Assembly: GCA_016704305.1 (NCBI GenBank)
Contig: JADJAL010000017.1
Span: 62,001 to 126,000 of the forward strand
Source of the DNA: Haliea sp.
GTDB lineage: Bacteria > Pseudomonadota > Gammaproteobacteria > Pseudomonadales > Halieaceae
Direction: 5' to 3'
DNA: 64,000 nt
A program made the translations under genes and the position numbers. A model generated the notes under the pieces. It was not told where the DNA came from, did not search any database, and saw only the letters and a program-made list of their open reading frames with translations. Below, piece by piece: positions 8,996-20,449 of this stretch; positions within the stretch are counted from its first letter, which is position 1; each line of letters begins with the position of its first letter.

Positions 8996-10621
8996 CTAAC
9001 TTGCGCTGTGCCTTGTTCGCAATGATGTCCGACACCCGCTTGCTGCGCTTGGCGGGCCACGCTTGGCCGGGCCACGACTGGCCGGGCCACGCTTGGCCAG
9101 GCCGCCCTTCTTGCTCCCGCGAACAATCTTCGCGTCCAGCGCCGCATCGGTTTGCGGCGCCGTGCGCAGCCAGTGCGCCTGGTCAACTTCAAACGCGTGC
9201 AGGATGGCGTCCAGCGTGCGCCCGATGCGGGTTGTGGTGTCGATAATCGGGATTTTGGGCCAGGTCGCCCGTTCGCCAGCCCGGATCAGTGCGACCATTT
9301 CGTCCTCCGACATCATCTTCAGCAGCTTGCCGAGGCTGGATAGCCCGTAACCGGGGAAGATATTGATGTCGGCCGTGTACTGCTGTTCCATCAGCGCGTT
9401 GAGCGCATTCATGGCCGTGCCCATGCGCGGCCCCACCCGGCTGTAGCGCTGGAAGAAATCGAGATAGCCCCGCAGCATCTGCTTTGAGGCCGCGACAGAG
9501 GCGTCCGCCATTATCTTGCGCAGGCCGGGCTTGCCGTCGGGTTCGCGGCCCAACCCCGGCATTACCTGGGAGACGATGAAATGATTGACCCCGTACATGC
9601 GCGCCAGGCGCTTGGCGGGCAAATCCTGGGAAAAGGAGCCGTCGATCCAGCGCCGTGACGGCAGATAGGGTTTGATTTCGCCATCGGCATTGCGCGCCTC
9701 CAATTGCACCGGCTGGAAGACGCCGGGCAGCGCGGTGGAGGCCAGCACGGCGGAGCGCAGCGTGACATTGGGCGAGGCGATATGGTTCAGCAGGCGCGAT
9801 TTCTGGCGCGGCTCAGCCGGTGAGATGGAAATGTTGATGCTGCGGCCGGTTTTCTCGTAGGCCTCCTTGAACGTCAGGTCCGGTATCAGCTTGGCCATTT
9901 CCCGCTTGATGGACCGCATGTCCAGCTGCTTGCTCATGCCGAATCCGAATTTGATATTGTCGCGATTTTCCGTGAGCGCCCGCGCCAGGTAATTGTTCTC
10001 AAACAGCGCCAGAAACTCCTTGTCGCTGCGTGCGCCTACGATCGCGGCGACGAAGGCGCCGGCACTGGCGCCGGAAATCACCACCGGGCACAGCTTTTGT
10101 TCGATCAGGGCCTTCAATACCCCGAAGTGGAAATAACCCAGCGTGCCGCCACCGCTGAGCATCAGCGCCGAGCGGCCGTAGCAGTGGCTGGCGATCTGGA
10201 AGAATTCGATGCGCTCGGCCCAGGAGATACCCTTGAAGCGGCGCGGCGACAGGTACTCGAGAGCATCGCAGATTTCGTCGATGTACTCGGCAATCAGCAG
10301 TTTGGTGCCCAACCGGGCCTTGCGGTACAGCTTGGGATTGCCCATCCCGGCCATGTTGCCGTGTATGCCCTCGCTGAGCGCGAACAACAGTCCGAGATCG
10401 TCCTTCCGTTTTCGCAGCTTGCGCAATCGCTGCAAGCGCGTGTTGATGCTGACATCGTCATACAGCGGCGATGCGGCTTTTGCGCGCCACACGTCGCCGC
10501 CGGTCTGGCGGTCATAGTCACCTGCGAGTTCTTGCCATTGTTGGAAGCTCTCAGCCCTGGCGAGGGCGGCCTCCAACTTCAGGGCCGCGCGGGATTTTCG
10601 GGGATCTTTTCTGGCGCTCAT
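8996..10621 (-). CDS. patatin-like phospholipase with DUF3336 N-terminal domain; 3' end frame-shifted
   Basis: Lipid acyl hydrolase of 541 aa as read. An N-terminal DUF3336 helical domain (about 10-130) precedes a patatin domain with oxyanion loop SGGGT (156-160), nucleophile Ser186 in GASAG and catalytic Asp in DGSFSQDLPA. The C-terminus contains AKRG/SRGP repeats coded by 15-bp units. The third unit lacks one G (plus-strand 9053): restoring it continues the frame through KRSKRVSDIIANKAQR to a TGA at 8973-8975, a far more natural ending than the Arg/Ser-rich tail read here. Homologues act on triacylglycerol or phospholipid. No strong ribosome site precedes ATG 10621. Confidence 0.9.
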   Translation of the reverse strand: MSARKDPRKSRAALKLEAALARAESFQQWQELAGDYDRQTGGDVWRAKAASPLYDDVSINTRLQRLRKLRKRKDDLGLLFALSEGIHGNMAGMGNPKLYRKARLGTKLLIAEYIDEICDALEYLSPRRFKGISWAERIEFFQIASHCYGRSALMLSGGGTLGYFHFGVLKALIEQKLCPVVISGASAGAFVAAIVGARSDKEFLALFENNYLARALTENRDNIKFGFGMSKQLDMRSIKREMAKLIPDLTFKEAYEKTGRSINISISPAEPRQKSRLLNHIASPNVTLRSAVLASTALPGVFQPVQLEARNADGEIKPYLPSRRWIDGSFSQDLPAKRLARMYGVNHFIVSQVMPGLGREPDGKPGLRKIMADASVAASKQMLRGYLDFFQRYSRVGPRMGTAMNALNALMEQQYTADINIFPGYGLSSLGKLLKMMSEDEMVALIRAGERATWPKIPIIDTTTRIGRTLDAILHAFEVDQAHWLRTAPQTDAALDAKIVRGSKKGGLAKRGPASRGPAKRGPPSAASGCRTSLRTRHSAS

Positions 10622-10982
10622 GTGTATTGCTCATGTCTATCGCTGGTGTCTGTTTCTCTGGGTGCATCAACCCAAAAGTTGCAAGACGGCGCTGGAGAGC
10701 CCGGGAGCGGAGTCTGCGCACCATCAAATGGAAGTCGGACTGGCTTGCAGGTCATCATAGCCCCAGCACAATCGGCACGATAGCCCCGCCACAATCGGCT
10801 CGCCAGAGAGACTGTGCGTTGGGTCAAGTTTTAGGGTATGATGCCGCAACTTTTCACCGCCCGCGGCCTTCCGCGCGGTGGAGAATCATCGAATGACTGC
10901 AGTAATCAGCAGTATTAAATAGCCGTACTGAATGACCGTATCGACCAACCCCCCAGAACTAAACCCTCGCAGGACAGACTGA
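10622..10982. other. intergenic region with a GC-rich hairpin
   Basis: 361 bp between divergent genes. It contains a stem-loop at 10855-10880 (CACCGC / GCGGTG with an inner GCGG / CCGC stem), in the leader of the coiled-coil gene and without a T-tract. A TATGAT at 10837-10842 could be a -10 box but lacks a convincing -35. No coding frame is evident. Confidence 0.4.
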
Positions 10983-11570
10983 ATGCTAACCGCACAAAAA
11001 CTGGAAAAAATTATCGCACTGGAAGACAACCTCAGATCACAATACCAGGCGCAACTGGACGCCAAATCGGCGGAAATTGAAAAACTCCTCAACGAAGTTG
11101 AAAAACTCACCAAAAAGCAGGAAGAGCAGCAGGCCGTAATCGCCAAGCAACTGGCGCAATTGACTACGCAGTCGGCAGAGGCATCCGCCAACAAGCGTGT
11201 CGAGCAACTCAACCGCGAATTGCATAATCGCTGCGACAACCTGACCGGCGAGATTGATACCCAGAAGAAGCGTATCAAGGAATTGCAGAAGAGCCTGGCC
11301 GATGAGCGCGCCGAAGTGAAAACGCTGAAGCAGTATGACGCCGCCGCAATGAAGAAAAATCTCGATGCCAATAAAAAGAAACTGGCGGAGAAAACCACAG
11401 CCAATGAGCTGATGCAGAAAACACTGAACAAGTCCAAGACCGAGAACGCCGAGCTACAGGCCAAAGTGAAAGAGCTGGAAGCCAAACTCGCGGCGCTTGA
11501 ACCGGTTGCAGCAGAAGAACCGGAAGTCGCGGCAGAAGCGGAAGTCACGGCGGAAGCCGCTGCCGCTTAA
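10983..11570 (+). CDS. long coiled-coil protein of unknown function
   Basis: 195-aa soluble protein with no signal peptide or membrane segment. Almost the whole length (about 5-175) is heptad-patterned and charged (for example EIEKLLNEVEKLTKKQEEQQ), so an extended coiled coil is predicted, ending in a Glu/Ala/Val tail (PEVAAEAEVTAEAAAA). Low-complexity composition prevents a family assignment; structural or scaffolding roles are possible but not shown. AGGACAG before ATG 10983 is an acceptable ribosome site. The gene stands alone between a hairpin leader and a palindromic repeat (11595-11639) that may end its transcript. Confidence 0.75.
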   Translation: MLTAQKLEKIIALEDNLRSQYQAQLDAKSAEIEKLLNEVEKLTKKQEEQQAVIAKQLAQLTTQSAEASANKRVEQLNRELHNRCDNLTGEIDTQKKRIKELQKSLADERAEVKTLKQYDAAAMKKNLDANKKKLAEKTTANELMQKTLNKSKTENAELQAKVKELEAKLAALEPVAAEEPEVAAEAEVTAEAAAA

Positions 11571-11594
11571 GAGCGTCTCTCGCGCTGTGGATAT

Positions 11595-11639
11595 TTGGGG
11601 TCAGAGTAAAAAACCTGGGGATTTTTACTCTGACCCCAA
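11595..11639. repeat. perfect 18-bp palindromic intergenic repeat (REP-like)
   Basis: TTGGGGTCAGAGTAAAAA (11595-11612) is repeated inverted without a mismatch at 11622-11639, with a 9-nt spacer. This arm sequence resembles a repeat I recall from many proteobacterial genomes near REP-associated tyrosine (Y1) transposases. The A/T runs flanking the loop also make it a plausible bidirectional terminator. No transposase gene is in the window. Confidence 0.75.
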
Positions 11640-11668
11640 TTATCTAATTATCAGGAAGTTCACCCGTC

Positions 11669-14005
<2,337 letters not shown>

Positions 14006-14122
14006 GTGGGCGACAGTTGGCTGATTTTTCGCCCGCTTCGCACTAAGTAGTAGCTGCTGGCCGGGCCTGCCTCGCATCAAGCGACGTTGTCGGGTGCCGG
14101 GCACAGCACTATCATCCCCGCA

Positions 14123-15259
14123 ATGACAGATGCCAGCGACACCCCTGTGCGCAAAATCATCCATATCGATATGGATGCGTTTTTTGCCAGCGTCGAACAG
14201 CGCGACAATCCCGCGCTGCGCGGCAAGCCCGTGGCGGTGGGCGGTTCCGCGCAGCGCGGGGTTGTCGCCGCGGCCAGTTACGAGGCCAGGCAGTTCGGCG
14301 TGCGCTCCGCGATGCCATCGGTGACGGCGGCCAGGCGCTGCCCCGCGCTGCTGTTCGTGCCGCCGCGCTTTGAGGTGTATCGCGAGGTGTCACTGCAGAT
14401 CCGCCAGATTTTTGCGCGTTACAGCGATCTCATCGAGCCGCTGTCGCTGGACGAGGCCTACCTCGACGTGACGCACGACAAGCAACAAATCGGCAGCGCG
14501 ATCGGCATAGCGCAACTGATCAGGTCGGCGATTCGCGCGGAAACGCAACTGACGGCCAGCGCGGGCGTGAGCTATAACAAATTCCTGGCGAAGATCGCCT
14601 CGGACCAGAACAAGCCGGATGGCATCTTCGTGATCCGCCCGCATGAGGGCGCGGGCTTTGTCGCCACCCTGCCGGTGCGTCGCTTTTACGGCGTGGGGCC
14701 GAAAAGTGCCGAGCGCATGGCTGGCCTGGGCATTCACCTGGGTGCGGACCTGCGTGCGAAGAGCCTGCACTTTCTCGCCCAGCACTTCGGCAAGTCAGCC
14801 GAGTACCTCTATCACGCCGCGCGCGGCATTGACCACCGCCAGGTGAAGCCCAATCGCATCCGTAAATCGGTAGGGCGTGAGCAAACCCACAGCGAAGACC
14901 TCACGGCGAACGCCGCGTTGCACGACGCACTGGAGCGCATCATCGACAGCGTCTGGCTGCGCATCGAGAAAAGCGGCGTGGTGGGGCGCACGGTGACGCT
15001 GAAGGTCAAGTACGCGGATTTCCGGCAGATTACGCGCAGTCAATCCACCGCTGCCCCTATCACTGGCAAAACGCAATTTGGGGAGCTCGCCCGGGCGCTG
15101 CTCGGTCAAGTGCTGCCAGTGCAGGATGGTGTTCGCCTGTTGGGCCTGACCCTGTCCGGATTGGCCGAGCGAGCGGCGCACCGGGCTTCGCAAGAGTCGC
15201 ACCGTGCATCGCAACCGGCGCTGCATATGATCCAGGAGCAGCGGGTGTTTGATTACTGA
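14123..15259 (+). CDS. dinB: DNA polymerase IV (Y-family translesion polymerase)
   Basis: Error-prone lesion-bypass polymerase. The palm carries HIDMDAFFASVEQRDNP (metal-binding Asp, steric-gate region), SLDEAYLDVT (catalytic Asp-Glu) and SAGVSYNKFLAKIASD, followed by the thumb and little-finger domains (VGREQTHSEDLT). From ATG 14123 it is 378 aa, slightly longer than the usual 350-360. The upstream TTG at 14087 would add 12 residues before the conserved start and is unlikely. No canonical LexA box was found by eye upstream. It ends without a beta-clamp motif that I can assign confidently. Confidence 0.95.
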   Translation: MTDASDTPVRKIIHIDMDAFFASVEQRDNPALRGKPVAVGGSAQRGVVAAASYEARQFGVRSAMPSVTAARRCPALLFVPPRFEVYREVSLQIRQIFARYSDLIEPLSLDEAYLDVTHDKQQIGSAIGIAQLIRSAIRAETQLTASAGVSYNKFLAKIASDQNKPDGIFVIRPHEGAGFVATLPVRRFYGVGPKSAERMAGLGIHLGADLRAKSLHFLAQHFGKSAEYLYHAARGIDHRQVKPNRIRKSVGREQTHSEDLTANAALHDALERIIDSVWLRIEKSGVVGRTVTLKVKYADFRQITRSQSTAAPITGKTQFGELARALLGQVLPVQDGVRLLGLTLSGLAERAAHRASQESHRASQPALHMIQEQRVFDY

Positions 15260-15331
15260 GACGCGCGATCCAGCGTGGTGATGCGGGCGTTATGCAGTAT
15301 CAGGGTTGGATCAGGCATGGGCGACCTAGTG

Positions 15332-15959
15332 CTACTGTTTTTTGGTCAGTGCGTCATAGCTGGTCATCAGGTTGCGGTAATCGGGAATATGGTTCGAGAA
15401 CAGCGTGGCCAGGCCTTCGACGTCGTTGCGCCAGTCGCGGTGCAGTTCGCAGGCCACGCCGAACCAGTTGATCAGCTGCGCGCCCCGCGGCGGACATGCG
15501 GTCCCACGCGGAATGGCGGGCGATGTCGGTGAAGGTGCCGGACGCGTCAGTGACGACGAATACCTCAAAGCCCTCCTCCAGCGCCGACAGCGCGGGGAAT
15601 GCCACGCAGACTTCCGTGACCACGCCGGCGATGATCAATTGCTTCTTGCCGGTGGCCTTGACGGCCTTGACGAAGTCCTCGTTGTCCCAGGCGTTGATAT
15701 TGCCGGGGCGGGCGATATAGGGCGCCTCGGGGAACATTTCCTTTAGCTCCGGTACCAGCGGGCCATTGGGGCCGTTTTCGAAGCTGGTGGTCAGGATGGT
15801 CGGCAGCTTGAAGTATTTGGCCAGGGCCGCCAGGGCCAGCACGTTGTTCTTGAACTTGTCCGGATCGATGTCGCGGACCAGGGACAACAGTCCCGCCTGG
15901 TGATCCACCAGCAGGACGGCGGCATTGTTCTTGTCGAGTCTGACGTAGGGTGTTGGCAT
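15332..15959 (-). CDS. YcaC-like isochorismatase-family hydrolase, frame-shifted
   Basis: Cysteine hydrolase of the isochorismatase fold. The N-terminal part has AAVLLVDHQAGLLS (catalytic Asp), the conserved Lys region (VKATGKKQLIIAGVVTEVCVAFPA, shown here to the catalytic Cys in TEVCV) and DASGTF. After DRMSAAG the frame must change to continue with AQLINWFGVACELHRDW to the stop at 15332. Minus-strand G4 (15483-15486) carries one extra G; removing it restores a standard 208-residue protein. GAGGAG 6 nt before ATG 15959 sets the start. It lies 86 bp downstream of the pirin gene and is probably co-transcribed with it. Confidence 0.88.
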
Positions 15960-16004
15960 AACTTGCTCCTCAGTAGTTTTATAGTCGCGTCCGGGCAGGG
16001 TGAA

Positions 16005-16040
16005 GGCGCGGGAGCGACGCCGGATCGTCGCTCCCGCGCC
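16005..16040 (-). terminator. strong intercistronic hairpin between pirin and isochorismatase genes
   Basis: Perfect 15-bp GC-rich stem (16005-16019 with 16026-16040), 6-nt loop CCGGAT, just after the pirin stop codon on the minus strand. There is no T-tract, so it may partially terminate or protect the pirin message rather than end the operon. Confidence 0.5.
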
Positions 16041-16045
16041 AGGCA

Positions 16046-16750
16046 TCAGGAAACAGGAAGATCGAAGACCAGCACCTCGGCGTTGTCGCCGTCGTGCAGC
16101 ACAACGGCGGTTTCATCAGTGAGCTTGAGCGCATCGCCCGCGTTGAGGACGACATCGTTTACCGTCAATCGTCCCTGCACCAGGTGGACATACGCCATGC
16201 GCCCTGGCGCCAGTGCGTGCTGCGCGCGCTCCGCACCGGTGAACAGCCCGCTGTACAGGCGCGCATCCTGATGGATGAGCACCGAGTCTTCTGCGCGATC
16301 CGGCGAGGCGATGAGTCGCAGGCAGCCGCGCTTGCCCGTTGCATCGAAATGTTGTTCCTCGTAGCTCGGCGGCAGTCCGCGCCGGTCTGGCTCTATCCAT
16401 ATCTGCAGGAAATGCACGGGGTGGTCGTCGGAGCCGTTGAATTCGCTGTGCTGGATACCGGTGCCGGCGCTCATGCGCTGCACGTCGCCCGGCCGTATGG
16501 TCGAGCCGTTGCCGAGCGAGTCGCGGTGCGCCAGGCTGCCGGACAGCACGTAGCTGATGATCTCCATGTCGCGATGCCCGTGGGTGCCGAACCCGGCCCC
16601 GGGTGCCACGCTGTCTTCATTGATCACCCGCAGGGGGCCGAAGCCCATGTGCTGGCTGTCATGGTATTCGCCAAAGGAAAAACTGTGGTGCGAGTCGAGC
16701 CAGCCATGATCGGCGTGGCCGCGGTCCCTGGCGTAGCGAGCGGATTTCAT
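16046..16750 (-). CDS. pirin family protein (YhhW-like cupin)
   Basis: Bicupin metalloprotein of 234 aa; some members are quercetin 2,3-dioxygenases. The N-terminal cupin has HADHGWLDSHHSFSF and the metal-site segments GFGTHGHRDMEIISYVLSG and QRMSAGTGIQHSE, which supply His and Glu ligands. The C-terminal cupin is degenerate. GGAGGAG about 7 nt before ATG 16750 fixes the start. It is divergent from a LysR regulator 92 bp away and upstream of the isochorismatase-like gene, a common three-gene arrangement. Control by that LysR protein is an inference from this layout. Confidence 0.93.
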   Translation of the reverse strand: MKSARYARDRGHADHGWLDSHHSFSFGEYHDSQHMGFGPLRVINEDSVAPGAGFGTHGHRDMEIISYVLSGSLAHRDSLGNGSTIRPGDVQRMSAGTGIQHSEFNGSDDHPVHFLQIWIEPDRRGLPPSYEEQHFDATGKRGCLRLIASPDRAEDSVLIHQDARLYSGLFTGAERAQHALAPGRMAYVHLVQGRLTVNDVVLNAGDALKLTDETAVVLHDGDNAEVLVFDLPVS

Positions 16751-16842
16751 GAGTCTCTCCTCCTGGCCGATCAACTTACCATGGTTTTTTCGATAGACTA
16801 GCCTGAAATTCAGATCAAACTGATTCGATTAACGGATGGATT

Positions 16843-17727
16843 ATGGGCGCCTGGCCGCGAACCACACTGGAGCAATGGGCAATCCTGGCCGCCGTGGTCG
16901 ACCACGGCGGCTTTGCGCAGGCGGCCACCGCGCTGCACAAGAGCCAGTCTGCCGTGAGCTACGCCATTGCGCGTTTGCAGGAGTCGCTCGACATCGCCCT
17001 GTTGGTGGTGGAGGGGCGAAAAGCCGTCCTCACCGGGCATGGGCGCATCCTGCTCCAGCGTGCCCGCCCCCTGCTTCGCGATCTCCATGCGCTTGAATCA
17101 CACGCGCTGCAACTCAAGCAGGGCTGGGAGCCGGAGCTCACGCTGGTGGTGGATGCCGCCTATCCCCGCCAACGCCTGCTTGAAGTCGTCTCGGAGATCG
17201 AAAAACGCTGCCCGTCAACGCAGATACAGCTCTCCGACGCCGTGCTTTCCGGCGCGGAGGAGACCATCACGCGCGCGCTGGCTGACCTGGTGGTGACCTC
17301 GCGTATCCCCAGTGGCTTTCTCGGCGATCTGTTGTTCGAAATCACGTTCGTGGCGGTGGCCGCGCCAACCCACGCCCTGTTTGATTACGGAGTCCTGTTG
17401 AACAGGGAGCACCTGGCGCGTTATGCGCAGATCGTGCTGCGTGACTCGGGCCGGCTGAATCCCCGCGACGAGGGCTGGCTGGGCGCCAATCGTCGCTTCA
17501 CGGTGAGCAGCATGGAAGCCTCTTGTGCCATGGTGCAGGCGGGCCTGGGTTATGCCTGGCTGCCGCTCCACCTGGTGGAAGACGATATTGCAACTGGATT
17601 GCTGAAGCCGCTGCCACTGGTGGCAGGCCAGACGCGGTCGGTGCCACTTTACCTCGTTATGGTGCGACCGGATGATGTTGGCCCCGCAGCCCTCCTCGCG
17701 GTGGAGTGCTTTAAACGACGGCCGTGA
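16843..17727 (+). CDS. LysR family transcriptional regulator
   Basis: DNA-binding regulator of 294 aa. The N-terminal winged helix-turn-helix (about 6-63) reads QWAILAAVVDHGGFAQAATAL and SQSAVSYAIARLQESL; the remainder is a periplasmic-binding-like effector domain (about 90-290, VTSRIPSGFLGDLLFE and AGLGYAWLPLHLVEDD). It is transcribed away from the pirin gene with a 92-bp shared promoter region, the usual geometry for LysR control of the divergent neighbour. The effector cannot be predicted. Confidence 0.94.
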   Translation: MGAWPRTTLEQWAILAAVVDHGGFAQAATALHKSQSAVSYAIARLQESLDIALLVVEGRKAVLTGHGRILLQRARPLLRDLHALESHALQLKQGWEPELTLVVDAAYPRQRLLEVVSEIEKRCPSTQIQLSDAVLSGAEETITRALADLVVTSRIPSGFLGDLLFEITFVAVAAPTHALFDYGVLLNREHLARYAQIVLRDSGRLNPRDEGWLGANRRFTVSSMEASCAMVQAGLGYAWLPLHLVEDDIATGLLKPLPLVAGQTRSVPLYLVMVRPDDVGPAALLAVECFKRRP

Positions 17728-17774
17728 CTGCCGCGCATCGATTTGCGGGGAGGATCAACGCGGCGCGACTTCAG

Positions 17775-18767
17775 CTATTCATAACTCAAATCCGTGGCCT
17801 TCCCGCGAAACACCCAGAACACATAGGCCGAATAGAACAGGATCACCGGCAGCGTGATGGCCACGCCGTAAAAAATAAACCGCAGCGAATCCGTGGCGGC
17901 CGCGGCCTCATACAAGTCCATGCGGCCCAGGATGATGTCCGGGTAGATGCTGTACGCGAGTCCCAGCGCGGCCATCAGGCAGATCAGTATCAGCAGCGCG
18001 TACACCACCCAGTTATTGCTGGTGCGGATGAAGTCCGGTCGTTTCAACAGGCGGTACAACGCGAAGTAGGCGACCAGGCAACTGACGGGTATCGGCAACA
18101 GGCCGATCGCGCTCGGCAGCGTGAACCAGCGCGCGGCGATTTCACTGCTGACGATGGGCGTGGCGATGCTGACCAGTATCAGCGCAAAGCCCATGCTGGG
18201 CAGCGCCCGCCGTCCCCAGCTCACGGCTTTATCAAACAGCTCGCCTTCGGTTTTGACCAGCAACCAGCCTGCACCCAGCATGACGTAAAGCGCGGGCAGG
18301 GTCAGCGCGATCAAGGCGGCGAACAATACGCTCGTGAGGCCTGATTCCAGCCCGGTGATATACGCTCCCAGCATCCAGCCCTGGGACATGGACGCGATCA
18401 GTGAACCGAGGAAAAACATCCGGTTCCAGAGCTGCTTGTGCGCACTGCCGGCCTTGACGCGAAAATCAAACGCGACGCCGCGCAGGATCAGGCCAAACAG
18501 CATGAGGGTCACCGGGATGTACAGCGCCGTCAGGATGATGCCGTGGGCTTTGGGAAAGGCGATCAGCAGGATGCCGATTCCCAGCACGATCCAGGTTTCA
18601 TTGGCGTCCCAGAACGGCCCTATCGACGCGATCATGATGTCCTTTTCCGGTTCGGTGGCCTGCGGCAGCAACAGGCCGACACCCAGGTCGAAGCCATCCA
18701 GTATCACGTACAACAGCAGCGCGAGGCCCATGGCCATCACGAAGAACACCGGCAGGAATTGTTCCAT
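17775..18767 (-). CDS. cydB: cytochrome bd ubiquinol oxidase subunit II
   Basis: Membrane subunit of the quinol oxidase that reduces oxygen to water. 330 aa with about eight or nine hydrophobic helices and the family segments VILDGFDLGVGLLLP (near residue 22) and GPFWDANETWIVLG. Its ATG at 18767 overlaps the cydA stop in a TGATG junction, showing translational coupling. No short cydX-like gene follows; only 47 bp separate it from the convergent LysR gene. Confidence 0.96.
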   Translation of the reverse strand: MEQFLPVFFVMAMGLALLLYVILDGFDLGVGLLLPQATEPEKDIMIASIGPFWDANETWIVLGIGILLIAFPKAHGIILTALYIPVTLMLFGLILRGVAFDFRVKAGSAHKQLWNRMFFLGSLIASMSQGWMLGAYITGLESGLTSVLFAALIALTLPALYVMLGAGWLLVKTEGELFDKAVSWGRRALPSMGFALILVSIATPIVSSEIAARWFTLPSAIGLLPIPVSCLVAYFALYRLLKRPDFIRTSNNWVVYALLILICLMAALGLAYSIYPDIILGRMDLYEAAAATDSLRFIFYGVAITLPVILFYSAYVFWVFRGKATDLSYE

Positions 18768-20137
18768 CAGTGCGCATCTCCCGTGGCAGGCTGGCTTTTA
18801 CGCTCAGGCAATAATGAGTCAGGCAACAGAGAAAGCGACTGCGCCGGCTTCGAGGCCAGGTAGCGCAGCGCCTGGATGTAGGAGATCAGCAGGAAGACGT
18901 ACAAACCCAGGTAGCCGAGCAGGGTGCCTGTCAGCGTTGCGCTCGCGTGATCGGCCGCGACTTCCGCCGAGGTCACCAGGCCGTAGATGATCCACGGTTG
19001 CCGGCCTATCTCGGTGACGTACCAGCCGGCGAGCGTGGCGACCCAGCCGGAGAAGGTCATCGCGGAGAGCGCCAGCAACTGCCACCGTCCGAGCGCCTTG
19101 CCGCGCATGAACTGCAACGCGGTCCACCAGGACACCAGCAGCATCAGCATACCCATGCCCAGCATCACCCGGAATGACCAGAACACCATTGCCACCGGCG
19201 GGTGCTGGCCCTCGTACTCGTTGAGCCCCTTCACCTCGCCATCGGCGCTGTGGGTGAGAATGAGGCTGGCGGCATAGGGAATCTTGATCGCGTAACGTGT
19301 GCTGCGCGTCTCTTCATCGGGCAGTCCGATCAGCGTAAACGCGGCACCACGCTCTGTCGTCCAGACAGCCTCCATCGCGGCAATCTTGGCGGGTTGGTGT
19401 TGCAGTGTGTTGAGCCCGTGCAGGTCGCCGATGAAGATTTGCACCGGGGTGAGCACGGCCGCCATGAGCACGCCGGTCTTCATCACCATCAGCGTCGCCG
19501 GGCCGTCCACGCCCAGTCGGGCGCGCCAGGCGCTCACCCCCGCGATGAGGAATGCGCTGGTGATAAAACAGGCAGTCATCATGTGCATGAAGCGGTAGGG
19601 GAATGACGGGTTGAAAATAACCTGCATCCAGTCATCGGCGAAGAACACACCGTCCTCGATGACAAACCCGGCGGGTGTCTGCATCCACGAATTCAGCGCC
19701 AGAATCCAGAAGCCCGAGATCGAGGTGCCGACGGCCACCATCACCGTGGCCAGCAAATGCACGCGGTTCGACACGCGGCTTTTGCCAAATAGCATGATGC
19801 CGAGGAAGGAGGCTTCCAGGAAAAACGCCGTCAGCACCTCGTAGCCCAGCAGCGGGCCGGCGATATTGCCCGCCATCTCCATGAAGCCCGGCCAGTTGGT
19901 GCCGAACTGGAAGCTCATGGTGATGCCCGAGACCACGCCAAGGGCGAAGGTCAGCGCAAAGATCTTGACCCAGAAATAGTAGGCGTACTCCCAGGCCTGG
20001 TTGTTCGACAGCGTGAAACGGATGCGAAAATACAACAGCACCCAGGCGAGGCCGATTGTGATGCTGGGAAACAGAATGTGGAAGCTGATATTGGCCGCGA
20101 ACTGGATACGGGCCAGGACGAAGGGGTCAAACTCCAT
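18767..20137 (-). CDS. cydA: cytochrome bd ubiquinol oxidase subunit I (CIO-like)
   Basis: Haem-bearing catalytic subunit, 456 aa. The N-terminus FVLARIQFAANISFHILFPS supplies the haem His near residue 20; GLVTSAEVAADHASATLTGT and WVATLAGWYVTEIGRQPW near the C-terminus are characteristic. The protein is shorter than E. coli CydA and seems to have the short Q-loop of cyanide-insensitive (CIO) oxidases. GAGGG lies 6 nt before ATG 20137 but touches ATG 20143, so 20137 is chosen. Operon with cydB. No FNR/ANR-like box was found by eye upstream. Confidence 0.95.
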   Translation of the reverse strand: MEFDPFVLARIQFAANISFHILFPSITIGLAWVLLYFRIRFTLSNNQAWEYAYYFWVKIFALTFALGVVSGITMSFQFGTNWPGFMEMAGNIAGPLLGYEVLTAFFLEASFLGIMLFGKSRVSNRVHLLATVMVAVGTSISGFWILALNSWMQTPAGFVIEDGVFFADDWMQVIFNPSFPYRFMHMMTACFITSAFLIAGVSAWRARLGVDGPATLMVMKTGVLMAAVLTPVQIFIGDLHGLNTLQHQPAKIAAMEAVWTTERGAAFTLIGLPDEETRSTRYAIKIPYAASLILTHSADGEVKGLNEYEGQHPPVAMVFWSFRVMLGMGMLMLLVSWWTALQFMRGKALGRWQLLALSAMTFSGWVATLAGWYVTEIGRQPWIIYGLVTSAEVAADHASATLTGTLLGYLGLYVFLLISYIQALRYLASKPAQSLSLLPDSLLPERKSQPATGDAH

Positions 20138-20449
20138 GGTCATCCCTCAGTGTGGAGACACGCCGAACGGGTGGTACTGGCAGTTGCTGCGACAGAGTGC
20201 CGGGGCTCCGGCGATCCGACGCGCAACAAACCCAATAATACCCGATTCGCGGTGCGCCCTGGTCACTCCCCCACGCCTGCTTGCCGGGATGCGGACTTAT
20301 TACCTTTGTTTTTGCTTTAAGTATGGAATAGGCAAATCGGTTTCGATTAGCATATCCTCAGTCATCCAGACGTGCCGATAATAACAATCCAGACCACGGG
20401 TCGGGCCGGCCAGCAAGTGCGCCGCCCCTCAACCGCAGGACCGCCACAT
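20138..20449. other. divergent intergenic region
   Basis: 312 bp upstream of both cydA and the epimerase gene. It should hold both promoters. An AT-rich stretch (20295-20370) is the most promoter-like part, but I cannot define boxes or an oxygen-responsive site. Confidence 0.4.
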
